Of a stretch of DNA of 19,253 nt, positions 1 to 8,149 are shown in pieces. Every line of letters starts with the position of its first letter. Position 1 is the first letter of the stretch. Source of the stretch: Ramlibacter tataouinensis (GTDB taxonomy: Bacteria; Pseudomonadota; Gammaproteobacteria; Burkholderiales; Burkholderiaceae_C). The stretch spans positions 1-19,253 of the forward strand of contig DIZF01000085.1 in the NCBI GenBank assembly GCA_002427815.1. The letters run 5' to 3'. Under the pieces are notes generated by a model, which saw only the letters and a program-made list of their open reading frames with translations, was not told the DNA's origin and did not search any database. The translations under genes were made by a program, and so were the position numbers.

Positions 1-8
1 GCATGAAA

Positions 9-34
9 AAGGCCGCAATTCTCATTGCGGTCTT
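9..34 (-). terminator. Rho-independent terminator (minus strand)
   Basis: Arms at 11-19 (GGCCGCAAT) and 24-32 (ATTGCGGTC) pair with one G-U, close a 4-base loop, and extend by two A-T pairs. On the minus strand the hairpin is followed directly by five T residues (complement of A6-A10). This is a textbook intrinsic terminator for transcription running leftward, most likely the end of the valS transcript about 300 bases downstream of its stop codon. The plus-strand side has only a weak T-rich tail. Confidence 0.8.
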
Positions 35-338
35 CAAATCAATGGCGTTTTCAACAGGTTACCCAGCCCCCTAGCCGTTCTGCCCGCGTTCTATGTCGGA
101 GATCGCGGCGAACTGCTGGCCGCCATCCAGCGCGTAGACAGAGCACGCAGAGCCTAGAAACAGCCCTCGGCTGGGCGCCGGGTCTCGTGCGTGGCATCGA
201 GTACTGTACGGATGGACATAGTCGGTGGGCAGCCGATCATGCAAACAAGCTGCCCCAGGAAATCCGATGCCCACCCTCCAGGCCGCGGTCCTTGCGTCGG
301 CCCCGGGCGGGGTCTTGATCTCGTTCTTCCTCCAGCCT
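35..338. other. Non-coding stretch downstream of valS; no recognisable gene
   Basis: I recognise no protein or RNA gene between the valS stop codon and the terminator at the left edge. One minus-strand frame (274 to 71, 67 codons) starts with ATG behind a GGAGGG purine run and ends about 40 bases before the terminator. Its third-position GC is only about 65 percent, lower in the first two thirds, well below its neighbours, and its translation resembles nothing I know. It may be a decayed gene fragment or a long 3' untranslated region. Confidence 0.5.
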
Positions 339-3209
339 CTATTGGAGCCGCAGCAGCTGGTCCTTCAGCTGGCTCAGCGTGGCGGTGAACTGGCCGATGC
401 GCTTGCGCTCCTGTTCGATCACGGCCGGAGGCGCCTTGGCCACGAACGCTTCATTGGAAAGCTTGCCCTGGGCCTTGGCCAGCTCGCCCTGCAGCCGGGC
501 CACTTCTTTGCTCAGCCGGCCCCGTTCGGCCGTGATGTCGATTTCCATGTACAGGCACAGGCGCGCTGCGCCGACCACCGCCACCGGCGCGGCCTGCGTG
601 GCCGCGGCCCAGGACGCCTCGTCCTCGAAAACTTTCACCTCGCTCAACTTGGCCAGCGCCTGCAGCATCGGCGCGGCCTGGCGGATGAAGGCGGAATCTC
701 CCAGCACATAGGCCGGCAGCCGGGTGCCCGGCGACACGTTCATTTCGCCGCGCAGATTGCGGCATGCGTCGACCACGGCCTTGAGCCGGATCATTGAAGC
801 CTCCGCTTCCGGGTCGACGGCCTTTTCGTTCGCGGCGGGGTAGGGCGCCACACTGATGGAAGGGCCCGATTTGCCGGCCAGGGGGGCTACCTTCTGCCAA
901 AGCTCCTCGGTAATGAAGGGGATGACGGGGTGCGCCAGCCGCAGGATGGCTTCCAGCACCCGGATCAGGGTGCGACGGGTGCCCCGCTGCTGGGCCCGAC
1001 CCGCTTGCGGGTCCTGCGCTTTTTCGCCGGTCTGGATCTGCACTTTGGCGATCTCCAGGTACCAGTCGCAGAACTCATCCCAGATGAACTGGTAGATGGC
1101 CGCCGCCACGTTGTCCAGCCGGTACTCCGCGAAGCCCTTGGCGACCTCGGCCTCGGTGCGTTGCAAGGTGGAAACGATCCAGCGATCGGCCTGGGTGAGC
1201 GAGCTGTCCGCCTCGGCCAGGTCCTGGCCTTCGCAGTTCATCAGCACGAAGCGGGTCGCATTCCAGAGCTTGTTGCAGAAGTTGCGGTAGCCCTCGCAGC
1301 GCCTGGCGTCGAAGTTGATGCTGCGGCCCAGCGAGGCCAGGGATGCGAACGTGAAGCGCAGCGCGTCGGCACCGAACGCCGGAATGCCGTCGGGAAACTC
1401 CTTCTCGGTGTTCTTACGGACCGTCGGGGCGGTCTCCGGCTTGCGCAGGCCCGTGGTGCGCTTCTCCAGCAACGGCCCGAGCTCGATGCCATCGATCAGG
1501 TCCACCGGGTCCAGCACGTTGCCCTCCGACTTGCTCATCTTCTGGCCGTGCGAGTCGCGCACCAGGCCGTGGATGTAGACGTGGCGGAACGGCACCTGCC
1601 CTGTGAAGTGCGTGGTCATCATGATCATCCGGGCGACCCAGAAGAAGATGATGTCGTAGCCTGTCACCAAAACCGTGGAGGGGAGGTACAGGTCCTGGTC
1701 CTGGCTCTTGCCGGGCCAGCCCAGCGTCGAGAACGGAACCAGCGCCGAGGAATACCAGGTGTCCAGCACATCGGGATCGCGGGTCAGCGTCCTGCCCGGC
1801 GCCTGGGCCTGCGCCTCACCCTCGTCGCGGGCCACGTAGACCTTGCCGTCTTCGTCGTACCACGCGGGTATCTGGTGGCCCCACCACAGCTGGCGCGAGA
1901 TGCACCAGTCCTGGATGTTGTTCATCCACTGGTTGTAGGTATTGACCCAGTTCTCGGGCACGAAGGACACCGCACCGGACTGCACCGCGTCGATGGCCTT
2001 TTGCGCGATGGATTTGCCGGTCGGGTCGCTGTCGCTGACCTTGGTCATCGCCACGAACCACTGGTCGGTGAGCATGGGCTCCACGATCTGCCCGGTCCGG
2101 GCACACCGCGGCACCATCAGTTTGTGCTTGCGCGTTTCGGCCAGCAAGCCCTGGGCCTCGAGGTCGGCCACCACGCGCTTGCGGGCCACGAAGCGGTCCA
2201 GCCCCTGGTAGGCAGCGGGCGCGTTGTCGTTGATCTTCGCGTCGAGGGTCAGCACGCCGATGACGGGAAGACCATGGCGCTGGCCCACGGCGTAGTCGTT
2301 GGCATCGTGCGCCGGCGTGACCTTGACCACTCCGGTGCCGAACTCCCGGTCCACATAGTCGTCGGCGATCACCGGGATCTCGCGATTACACAAGGGCAAT
2401 TTCACCCGTTGGCCGATCAGGTGCTTGTACCGCTCGTCCTCGGGGTGGACCATCACAGCGACGTCGCCCAGCATGGTCTCCGGTCGCGTCGTCGCCACGG
2501 TGAGCGCGACGGAACCCGCAGCCGCAAGGCTGCCATCCGGATCCACCAGGGGATAGCGGATATGCCAGAGGAAGCCGTCTTCCTCCTCGCTTTCCACTTC
2601 GAGGTCGCTCACGGCCGTCTTGAGTTCGGGGTCCCAGTTCACCAGGCGCTTGCCGCGGTAGATCAGGCCCTGCTCGTACAGCCGCACGAAGGTTTCGGTG
2701 ACGACCTGCGACAGGCTCTCGTCCATCGTGAAGTACTCGTGCGACCAATCGACGCTGTCGCCCATGCGCCGCATCTGCGTGGTGATGGTGTTGCCCGACT
2801 GTTCCTTCCACTCCCAGACTTTGGCCACGAAGTTCTTGCGGCCCAGGTCATGGCGCGACTGGCCCTGCTCCTGCAGCTGACGTTCGACCACGATCTGCGT
2901 GGCGATGCCGGCATGGTCGGTGCCCGGCACCCAGACCGTGTTGAAGCCGCGCATGCGGTGGTAGCGCGTCAGGCTGTCCATGATGGTCTGGTTGAAGGCA
3001 TGACCCATGTGCAGCGTGCCGGTCACGTTGGGCGGCGGCAGCTGGATCGCGAAAGAGGGCTCGCCTTCGCGCGGCGCCCCCGTGCCGCGGTAACCGGCCC
3101 GGCCATAGCCGCGCTGCTCCCACTGCGGCCCCCATTTGGCCTCGATGGCTGCGGGCTCGAAGGATTTGGACAGGCTGTCGAGGCCGGGTTGCTGGGGCTT
3201 GTCGCTCAT
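339..3209 (-). CDS. valS: Valine--tRNA ligase (ValRS)
   Basis: Class I aminoacyl-tRNA synthetase that charges tRNA-Val with valine in the cytoplasm and edits misactivated threonine. The 956-residue length fits bacterial ValRS. Visible landmarks are the HIGH-type signature HMGH at residues 67-70 inside PPPNVTGTLHMGH, the KMSKS loop at 557-561 (GQKMSKSEGN), the CP1 editing insertion between them (for example the TTRPETMLGD segment), tryptophan-rich anticodon-binding segments, and a C-terminal coiled-coil tRNA-binding arm over about the last 65 residues, rich in Lys, Glu, Leu and Gln. It starts with ATG at 3209 and stops with TAG. The start is behind only a weak GGAAG-like ribosome site. It is last in the minus-strand series but separated from the MFS gene by about 130 bases that hold a terminator-like hairpin, so it probably has its own promoter; an A/T-rich box TAAAAT (minus strand, 3324-3319) is one candidate -10. 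Essential housekeeping gene; identification is secure. Confidence 0.97.
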   Translation of the reverse strand: MSDKPQQPGLDSLSKSFEPAAIEAKWGPQWEQRGYGRAGYRGTGAPREGEPSFAIQLPPPNVTGTLHMGHAFNQTIMDSLTRYHRMRGFNTVWVPGTDHAGIATQIVVERQLQEQGQSRHDLGRKNFVAKVWEWKEQSGNTITTQMRRMGDSVDWSHEYFTMDESLSQVVTETFVRLYEQGLIYRGKRLVNWDPELKTAVSDLEVESEEEDGFLWHIRYPLVDPDGSLAAAGSVALTVATTRPETMLGDVAVMVHPEDERYKHLIGQRVKLPLCNREIPVIADDYVDREFGTGVVKVTPAHDANDYAVGQRHGLPVIGVLTLDAKINDNAPAAYQGLDRFVARKRVVADLEAQGLLAETRKHKLMVPRCARTGQIVEPMLTDQWFVAMTKVSDSDPTGKSIAQKAIDAVQSGAVSFVPENWVNTYNQWMNNIQDWCISRQLWWGHQIPAWYDEDGKVYVARDEGEAQAQAPGRTLTRDPDVLDTWYSSALVPFSTLGWPGKSQDQDLYLPSTVLVTGYDIIFFWVARMIMMTTHFTGQVPFRHVYIHGLVRDSHGQKMSKSEGNVLDPVDLIDGIELGPLLEKRTTGLRKPETAPTVRKNTEKEFPDGIPAFGADALRFTFASLASLGRSINFDARRCEGYRNFCNKLWNATRFVLMNCEGQDLAEADSSLTQADRWIVSTLQRTEAEVAKGFAEYRLDNVAAAIYQFIWDEFCDWYLEIAKVQIQTGEKAQDPQAGRAQQRGTRRTLIRVLEAILRLAHPVIPFITEELWQKVAPLAGKSGPSISVAPYPAANEKAVDPEAEASMIRLKAVVDACRNLRGEMNVSPGTRLPAYVLGDSAFIRQAAPMLQALAKLSEVKVFEDEASWAAATQAAPVAVVGAARLCLYMEIDITAERGRLSKEVARLQGELAKAQGKLSNEAFVAKAPPAVIEQERKRIGQFTATLSQLKDQLLRLQ

Positions 3210-3237
3210 TTGGGGTCAGCTTCCAGTTTCTGGAACG

Positions 3238-3269
3238 AAAAAAGGGGCGTCGCAGGCGCGAAAACGCCA
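3238..3269 (-). terminator. Terminator-like hairpin between the MFS gene and valS
   Basis: On the minus strand the arm GGCG, a TTT bulge and TCGC pair with GCGA and CGCC across a GCCT loop (3269 down to 3247). Two C residues and then seven T residues follow (3244-3238). It lies 70 bases after the MFS stop codon and only 29 bases before the valS start. The simple reading is the end of the eight-gene operon; the alternative is an attenuator in the valS leader. The bulge and the two-base gap before the T run lower the certainty. Confidence 0.55.
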
Positions 3270-3338
3270 TCCGTCGGGATGCCGTTGCGCCACTGGCGTG
3301 GCGTGACGGGGATGGCCAATTTTAGGCGATGGGCCTTG

Positions 3339-4532
3339 TCAGTGCCCTGGATGGCGGCGCAGCGCGGGCATGGCCAGGGCCGCCAGCAAGGCGACGGCAG
3401 CCAGAGCGAGGCCGGATGCCGCGATCGCGGGCCGCAGGCCGACCTGCCCGACCAGCACACCCGCCGCCAGGCCCGACATGGCCGGAAGGACCTGCGAGGT
3501 GATGGCATACATGGACATCACCCGGCCGCGGACCCCCTGGGGCGCCTGCCCCTGGATGCCCGAAACGACCAGGCTCACCACCATCCCGCCCGTCACGCCG
3601 ACACATGCCAATACCAGCGCGGACAGCATCGGCGTCGAGACGATCGAGAGCAGGGCGAACAGCAGGCTGCCCACCACCACGCCGCCCAGGATTGTGTGGC
3701 CGTGGTGCAGCCGCCGCGCCAGCATCAGCGCCAGCACACCGCCGACGATCAGGCAGAACGCCATCAGTCCGAGGTAGGCGCCGCGCTGCGCCTCGGACAG
3801 GCCGAGTTCCTGGCGGGCGAGCTTGGGCAGCAGGATCTGCATGGGTCCCGTCATCGCATAGGCGATCACGGTGGCGATCATCAGTTGCCGCAGCAGTGGC
3901 GCCGCGCCCACGGTGCGAAAACCCTCCGCGATGTCGGCCCAGACCGAGCTGACGCTCGGTGTGGGATTGGCGTGCGTCTTGAGCCCGATGAGCAGTGCCG
4001 ATGACGCGACGAATGCCAGGGCATCGACCGCCATGACCGCCGGCCAGCCGGTGCGGGTGCGGACGAGGCCGATGACCAGCGGGGCCAGACCGAAGCCGAT
4101 CAGCACCTGGAGATTGAAAAGAATGGTGAGCGGCCGCAGTTCGGCAGCCGATGCGATCTGGCCCAGGGTGGTCAGCCGCGCCGGGCCCACGAAGGACCAC
4201 GCCAACCCGCCCGCGAATGCGCCCAGCAGCGCCCAGGCCGGCCGCAATCCGATGACTGCGCCGCTGTCCGCCCACCACAGGCAGGCCAGGCCGACGAGGA
4301 ACATTGCCTGCGCCGCGTGAATGACCCGGCCCGGCGCAACCCGGTCGCACACAACGCCGGCGAACCAGCCGAAGACGATGGAACTGCCGAAAGCCAGGCC
4401 GAAGCCCAGCCCCGACAGCAGGTCCGACCCCACGGCTTCCTGCAGGTAGAGGATGACCGTGTAGTTGAACATGTGCCCGGCCGTGAAAGCCAACAGGCAG
4501 GACAGCAGGAACAGGCCGTGGCGGCGGATCAT
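3339..4532 (-). CDS. Major facilitator superfamily transporter (MFS_3 / EntS-like)
   Basis: A 397-residue hydrophobic protein with about 11-12 predicted membrane segments, so an inner-membrane secondary transporter. The loop between helices 2 and 3 carries the MFS motif A remnant AGVVCDRVAPGR (Asp63, Arg64), and around residue 335 the QGVRGRVMSMY segment is typical of the MFS_3 group, which includes the enterobactin exporter EntS and macrolide exporters. This favours an exporter, but the substrate is unknown. The start chosen is the ATG at 4532, which overlaps the upstream stop codon as ATGA; the reading frame stays open to 4892, but that extension is arginine/histidine-rich shadow of the cytochrome gene. 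It has no ribosome-binding site of its own, so it is expected to be translated by coupling. It is the last gene of the tightly packed unit, followed by a terminator-like hairpin. Confidence 0.85.
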   Translation of the reverse strand: MIRRHGLFLLSCLLAFTAGHMFNYTVILYLQEAVGSDLLSGLGFGLAFGSSIVFGWFAGVVCDRVAPGRVIHAAQAMFLVGLACLWWADSGAVIGLRPAWALLGAFAGGLAWSFVGPARLTTLGQIASAAELRPLTILFNLQVLIGFGLAPLVIGLVRTRTGWPAVMAVDALAFVASSALLIGLKTHANPTPSVSSVWADIAEGFRTVGAAPLLRQLMIATVIAYAMTGPMQILLPKLARQELGLSEAQRGAYLGLMAFCLIVGGVLALMLARRLHHGHTILGGVVVGSLLFALLSIVSTPMLSALVLACVGVTGGMVVSLVVSGIQGQAPQGVRGRVMSMYAITSQVLPAMSGLAAGVLVGQVGLRPAIAASGLALAAVALLAALAMPALRRHPGH

Positions 4533-6334
4533 GGCGTCGCCGCGCCGCCGGGCTTGAGCTGGATGAGCGTGGGTTGCGCGTCCTCGATGTGCCAGGAGGG
4601 GAAACTGGCGTTGGTGAGGAACACGCAGCCGTCGGCGCCGAAGTCGACGTCGCGGGTGAACGTGACCTTGCGCGGCAGCGGGTAGAACTGCCAGGTTCCG
4701 GTGGCGATGTCCAGGCGCTGCACCGAGTCGGAGTTCGTGCCCGTGACCCAGACCTGCTGCCGCTGCCGGTCCACGTTCAGAGAATAAGGCGTCTCGCTGC
4801 CCTTGGGCAACACCGGGAGCTCGAACTTGGTGAAACGGCGCTGCGACGGCTCGTAGCGCAGGATGGCCGATTCGTTGTACATGACGATCCACAGATTGCC
4901 GTCACGGTCGATGCGCAGCCGCCTTGGCGCATGCAGCGGCGTGGCGATCATGGTGACCTTGCCGCTGTCCGGTTCGATGGAGGCGATCTCGTCGGTGTGC
5001 AGGCGTGCGATCCACACTGTCCCGTCGGGTGCGATGTCGATGCCGTAAGGCAGTGGCACCCCGGTCGAGACATGGTCGATGCGCACCCAGTTGGTGACCG
5101 GCAGGCCCCATCCGATCAGCTTGAAGAAGAACGGGGTCAGCTTCACAGTCAGCTTTTCCATGAAGCTGCGAAACGGCAGGTCATAGAGGGTGAACCGGCT
5201 GGTGGCGCGGTCGAACATGGCCACCTGGTTGGAAAGCGCGAGCGTGAACCAGACCCGGTCCTTGGCATCGATGCGGATGGTGTGCGGGTAGAACCCGCTT
5301 TCCATCTCGTGGTAAGTGAAGCTCTTGGTCCTGGGATCGAACTCGATCAGCCGCCGCTGGTAGGACGGTGTAATGAACACATGGCCGTCCTTTTTGGATT
5401 CGGCCAGCGAGTGAATGCCCTGGTAGGTTTCGTGTTTCGGAAAGTCGCGCAACCGTCCGGTCAGCAGGCCGCCGAGCCTGTCGCCCGGCTCCGGCGGTAT
5501 CTTGTAGACGGTATAGGCGCCGGTGTCCGGGTTGATCTCGTAGATGCGGTCCTGCAGGTTGTCGCCGACGTAGACCAGGCCGTTGCTGTGCGCCAGGAAG
5601 TCGTGCATCTGCGAGAACGGGTCGCCGATCGGCAACTCGGTGATTTGCGCGGCGGCGAGATTCTGGGTCCACGGCGTGGCCTCGGGCACCCGCTCCGGAT
5701 GGGCGTTGATCTCTTTCCAGTGCGCCTGAAGCAGCGCCGGCAGTTCCTTTTGTGACTCGCTGGACAGCCGGGCTCCATATCGCACCATGCGCTGGATTGC
5801 GGCGCTCCATTCCGCCGCGCTGCGATCGCGGTGCAGGAACGCCGAACCCTGTTGATGGCAGAAACCGCACTGGAGCATGAACTCCTTGCGAACCGTGTCG
5901 TTGGTCAGCGTCCTGGCCAGTGTGGCGGTCCATGCGTTGGAGGGGCGCTGCTCGGCCAGCGCCCGTGCGTCGGTTTCGGCGATCAGCGTCAGCACCGGGT
6001 TCGCGCCCAGATCGGGGGACTCCAGCGTCAGCACCTTGAATCCCGGCTTTCTCAGGCGCAGCCGAAAGCCCTGAGCGCTGTCCGGCAGCGTCGCCCGGCC
6101 CCGGACATCGGTGAACCGCGTTGTTTCGAAGGTTCCTTGCTGCGGTTTGCCGGACGCCGCGTAGCCGTTGTCCGAGGCATCGATCTTGGCCACCGGATTC
6201 GGGACCAGGGTGACCATGACCAGCCCCAGCGGCTGGCCGCCTTCGCCACGGACTTCCAGCGTCAAGGCCTGCGCGCACAGGCTGGTCAGCGCGAGCAGCA
6301 AGCCTGCGGCGATTTTGGAAAAGAGCGGTTTCAT
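4529..6334 (-). CDS. Exported cytochrome c / streptogramin-lyase-like beta-propeller protein
   Basis: 601 residues. A Sec signal peptide spans residues 1-23 (Lys, a hydrophobic run, then a CAQA cleavage region), so the mature protein acts in the periplasm. Residues 24-120 resemble a carboxypeptidase-regulatory-like beta-sandwich (a PxGxV..TL strand, a TD..GRA.LP turn). One heme c site, CGFCH, lies at 156-160, and a Met183-containing MVRYGARLS segment suits the axial ligand of a small c-type cytochrome domain. From about 245 to 600 there are repeated blades of the type DGxxWIxxxxxxxIxxxxPxxG, as in Vgb / SMP-30 propellers (virginiamycin B lyase-like). It starts with ATG one base after the SDR stop codon, with an AAGGA ribosome site inside the SDR end; its own stop overlaps the MFS start. 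Possible roles are a periplasmic dehydrogenase passing electrons to the heme, or a heme-linked sensor. Antibiotic lyase activity is not implied. The architecture is clear; the reaction is unknown. Confidence 0.85.
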   Translation of the reverse strand: MKPLFSKIAAGLLLALTSLCAQALTLEVRGEGGQPLGLVMVTLVPNPVAKIDASDNGYAASGKPQQGTFETTRFTDVRGRATLPDSAQGFRLRLRKPGFKVLTLESPDLGANPVLTLIAETDARALAEQRPSNAWTATLARTLTNDTVRKEFMLQCGFCHQQGSAFLHRDRSAAEWSAAIQRMVRYGARLSSESQKELPALLQAHWKEINAHPERVPEATPWTQNLAAAQITELPIGDPFSQMHDFLAHSNGLVYVGDNLQDRIYEINPDTGAYTVYKIPPEPGDRLGGLLTGRLRDFPKHETYQGIHSLAESKKDGHVFITPSYQRRLIEFDPRTKSFTYHEMESGFYPHTIRIDAKDRVWFTLALSNQVAMFDRATSRFTLYDLPFRSFMEKLTVKLTPFFFKLIGWGLPVTNWVRIDHVSTGVPLPYGIDIAPDGTVWIARLHTDEIASIEPDSGKVTMIATPLHAPRRLRIDRDGNLWIVMYNESAILRYEPSQRRFTKFELPVLPKGSETPYSLNVDRQRQQVWVTGTNSDSVQRLDIATGTWQFYPLPRKVTFTRDVDFGADGCVFLTNASFPSWHIEDAQPTLIQLKPGGAATP

Positions 6335-6335
6335 C

Positions 6336-7169
6336 TCAAGGTCCTTGCAATGGCGCGGCCGGCGAAATCTCTGCGCGCAGCCGGCGTTTCATGAGGGTGG
6401 CGTAAAGCCTGGGGCAGCAGCGTGTGATCAGCCAGGCGATGCGGGCCGTGGCGCTGAGCAGGAGCAGCTCGCGGCCGCGCGAGGCGGCGGTGAAGATGGC
6501 CTGCGCCGCATCGTCCGGCGTCATCTGGGCCCCGGCGGTCTGGCGCGGCCGGGCGGCCGGCTGTCCGTCCCCGCCGAGCGCGGCGCCGTCGATTCCGGTG
6601 GCTATGAAGGAGGGGCAGACCAGCATCACGTCGACGCCGTCATCCGCCAGTTCGGTTCTGAGGCTGTCGAAGAATCCGTGCAGGGCGTGTTTGCTGGCCG
6701 CATATCCGGTGCGCGCGATCAGGGGCGAAAACCCGGCGACGCTGGAAATGGTGATGACCATGCCCCGCGAAGCGCGCAAGTCGGCCAGGGCCGCATGGGT
6801 GCAATTCACGGCGCCGAAGAAGTTCACGTCCATCACCCGCCGGAGCACCTCGATGCGCGTTTGCGCAAAGGCGCTGCGATGCGAAATGCCGGCGTTGTTG
6901 ACGAGAAGAGTTATGGGTCCCAGCTCGTTGTGGATGGCCCGCAGCGCGTCCCGGCATGCCGCGGCATCGGTCACGTCGCAGACCTGGGTGAAAACGCCAT
7001 GGCCTTGCGCCTGCGTGTCGCGGGTCAGCGCCTGCAAGCCGTCCGGGTCGCGGTCGAGCGCGGCCACGCGTGCACCGGCCGCGCCGAAGCGCAGGCACAG
7101 GCTGCGGCCGAGCCCGCCAGCGGCTCCCGTGACAACGACTGTCTTGCCGTCGAACATGCGCCGCGTCAT
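6336..7169 (-). CDS. Short-chain dehydrogenase/reductase (classical SDR)
   Basis: 277 residues, a cytoplasmic NAD(P)-dependent alcohol/ketone oxidoreductase of the classical SDR family. Cofactor motif TGAAGGLG at 14-21, Asp/Arg after strand 2 (ALDRD, 38-42) suggesting an NAD(H)/NADP(H) selectivity loop, CDVTD at 64-68, NNAG at 91-94, and the catalytic set Asn116, Ser142/143, Tyr156 and Lys160 (YAASK). The C-terminal 50 residues form a hydrophobic/basic tail (IAWLITRCCPRLYATLMKRR) that may be membrane-associated, as in SDR acyl/steroid-type reductases. The ATG at 7169 overlaps the epimerase stop as ATGA and has GGAG nine bases upstream; a second ATG four codons in is possible. The substrate is not readable from the sequence. 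Position between the epimerase and the cytochrome c protein suggests a step in the same pathway. Confidence 0.9.
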   Translation of the reverse strand: MTRRMFDGKTVVVTGAAGGLGRSLCLRFGAAGARVAALDRDPDGLQALTRDTQAQGHGVFTQVCDVTDAAACRDALRAIHNELGPITLLVNNAGISHRSAFAQTRIEVLRRVMDVNFFGAVNCTHAALADLRASRGMVITISSVAGFSPLIARTGYAASKHALHGFFDSLRTELADDGVDVMLVCPSFIATGIDGAALGGDGQPAARPRQTAGAQMTPDDAAQAIFTAASRGRELLLLSATARIAWLITRCCPRLYATLMKRRLRAEISPAAPLQGP

Positions 7170-8149
7170 CGCACTGCGCTCCGGCCGGCTTCGGCCGCGC
7201 GAGCCGTCCGGTAGAGATCCAACACCTCGGACGAGGTGTAGCGCGGGGTGTATCCGAAAACCGTCTTCAGGCGCGTGTTGAGCAGCACCGGCCGGTAGCG
7301 CAGGAAGTCCAGCTGTTCCGGGCCGTACTGGGTCAAGCCCAGAGGCTTGAGGACGGCCAGCGCGCCTTTCAGCAGCCAGGCGGGCAGGACCAGGCAGCGC
7401 TTGCCCAGGCGCGCCGCAATCTCGTGGATCGTCAACGCCCCGTCGCCGGCCACATTGAAGATGCCGGCCGGACCGCCGTGGACCGCCCGCACGATGATGG
7501 CCACCACGTCCTGGTCCCAGATGAAGACGAAGGGGCTGTCCGATCCTGCGATCGCCAGCAGTCGGGGCTTCTCGAACAGGTCCGTGATCTGGTTGCGCAC
7601 CCCGGGTCCCAGGATCGTGCCGATGCGCAGCACCACCTGCTGCAGCCCCGGATTCCAGAGGCGGTAGTCCGCGAGCATTTCTTCCACCAGCCGCTTGTGA
7701 TGGGAATAAGCGAAGACCTCGTTGCCGCGCACCGGCATGTCCTCGGTGAGCCATGCGGGGTTGTCGGCGTGGTAGCCATAGGCAGCGCCGCTCGACGAGA
7801 CGATGATCCGTCGCACGCCGTGTCGCACGCAGGCCTGCAGCACATTGCGCGTGCCGTTCACGTCCACGTCGTATTCGAATTTGCGGCGGCTGCCGCGCCC
7901 GGGCGTCACGATGGAGGCCAGATGCACGACAGTGTCGATGCGGTGTGTCGCGATGAGATCGGCGATCTCGGTGGAGCGGATATCGGCCACGGCATATTCC
8001 ACGCCGGGCAGCCGCACGGCGGGCGGGCGGATGTCGTGCGCGACCACCTGTTCCGTGCGATCTTCGCCGTTCGGCTGCACCAGCGCCGCGACAACCTGAC
8101 TGCCCAGGTAGCCGCCGGCGCCGGTCACCAGCACGCGCGGTGCATTCAC
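7166..8149 (-). CDS. NAD-dependent epimerase/dehydratase (extended SDR)
   Basis: 327 residues. The N-terminal Rossmann motif TGAGGYLG is at 9-16, Asp39 ends strand 2 (HDIR), an ADIRS loop follows at 55-59, HLAS at 77-80, NGT at 98-100, and the catalytic Ser119/120, Tyr148 and Lys152 (YSHHK) are intact. This is the extended SDR fold shared by sugar-nucleotide epimerases, 3-beta-hydroxysteroid dehydrogenase-like and dihydroflavonol/cinnamoyl reductase-like enzymes; nothing here is a polysaccharide gene, so a small-molecule oxidoreductase is more likely than a nucleotide-sugar epimerase. It starts with GTG at 8149, chosen because it overlaps the stop codon of the symporter gene as GTGA, and its stop overlaps the SDR start as ATGA. 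Translational coupling on both sides implies stoichiometric production with its neighbours. Confidence 0.87.
   Translation of the reverse strand: MNAPRVLVTGAGGYLGSQVVAALVQPNGEDRTEQVVAHDIRPPAVRLPGVEYAVADIRSTEIADLIATHRIDTVVHLASIVTPGRGSRRKFEYDVDVNGTRNVLQACVRHGVRRIIVSSSGAAYGYHADNPAWLTEDMPVRGNEVFAYSHHKRLVEEMLADYRLWNPGLQQVVLRIGTILGPGVRNQITDLFEKPRLLAIAGSDSPFVFIWDQDVVAIIVRAVHGGPAGIFNVAGDGALTIHEIAARLGKRCLVLPAWLLKGALAVLKPLGLTQYGPEQLDFLRYRPVLLNTRLKTVFGYTPRYTSSEVLDLYRTARAAEAGRSAVR

Noticed and set aside
930..4004. 1024-codon open frame on the plus strand opposite valS and the MFS gene
   Set aside because: Antisense shadow of high-GC coding sequence; the translation is His/Arg/Gly/Val-rich with no domain, while the opposite strand encodes a clear ValRS.
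4533..4892. N-terminal extension of the MFS protein (517-residue version)
   Set aside because: The extension lies wholly inside the cytochrome/propeller gene and is hydrophilic Arg/His-rich; the ATGA overlap at 4532 fits the family length.
4529..6334. Calling the propeller protein an antibiotic (streptogramin) resistance lyase
   Set aside because: Similarity is at the fold and repeat level; the signal peptide, heme site and operon context argue for a different role.
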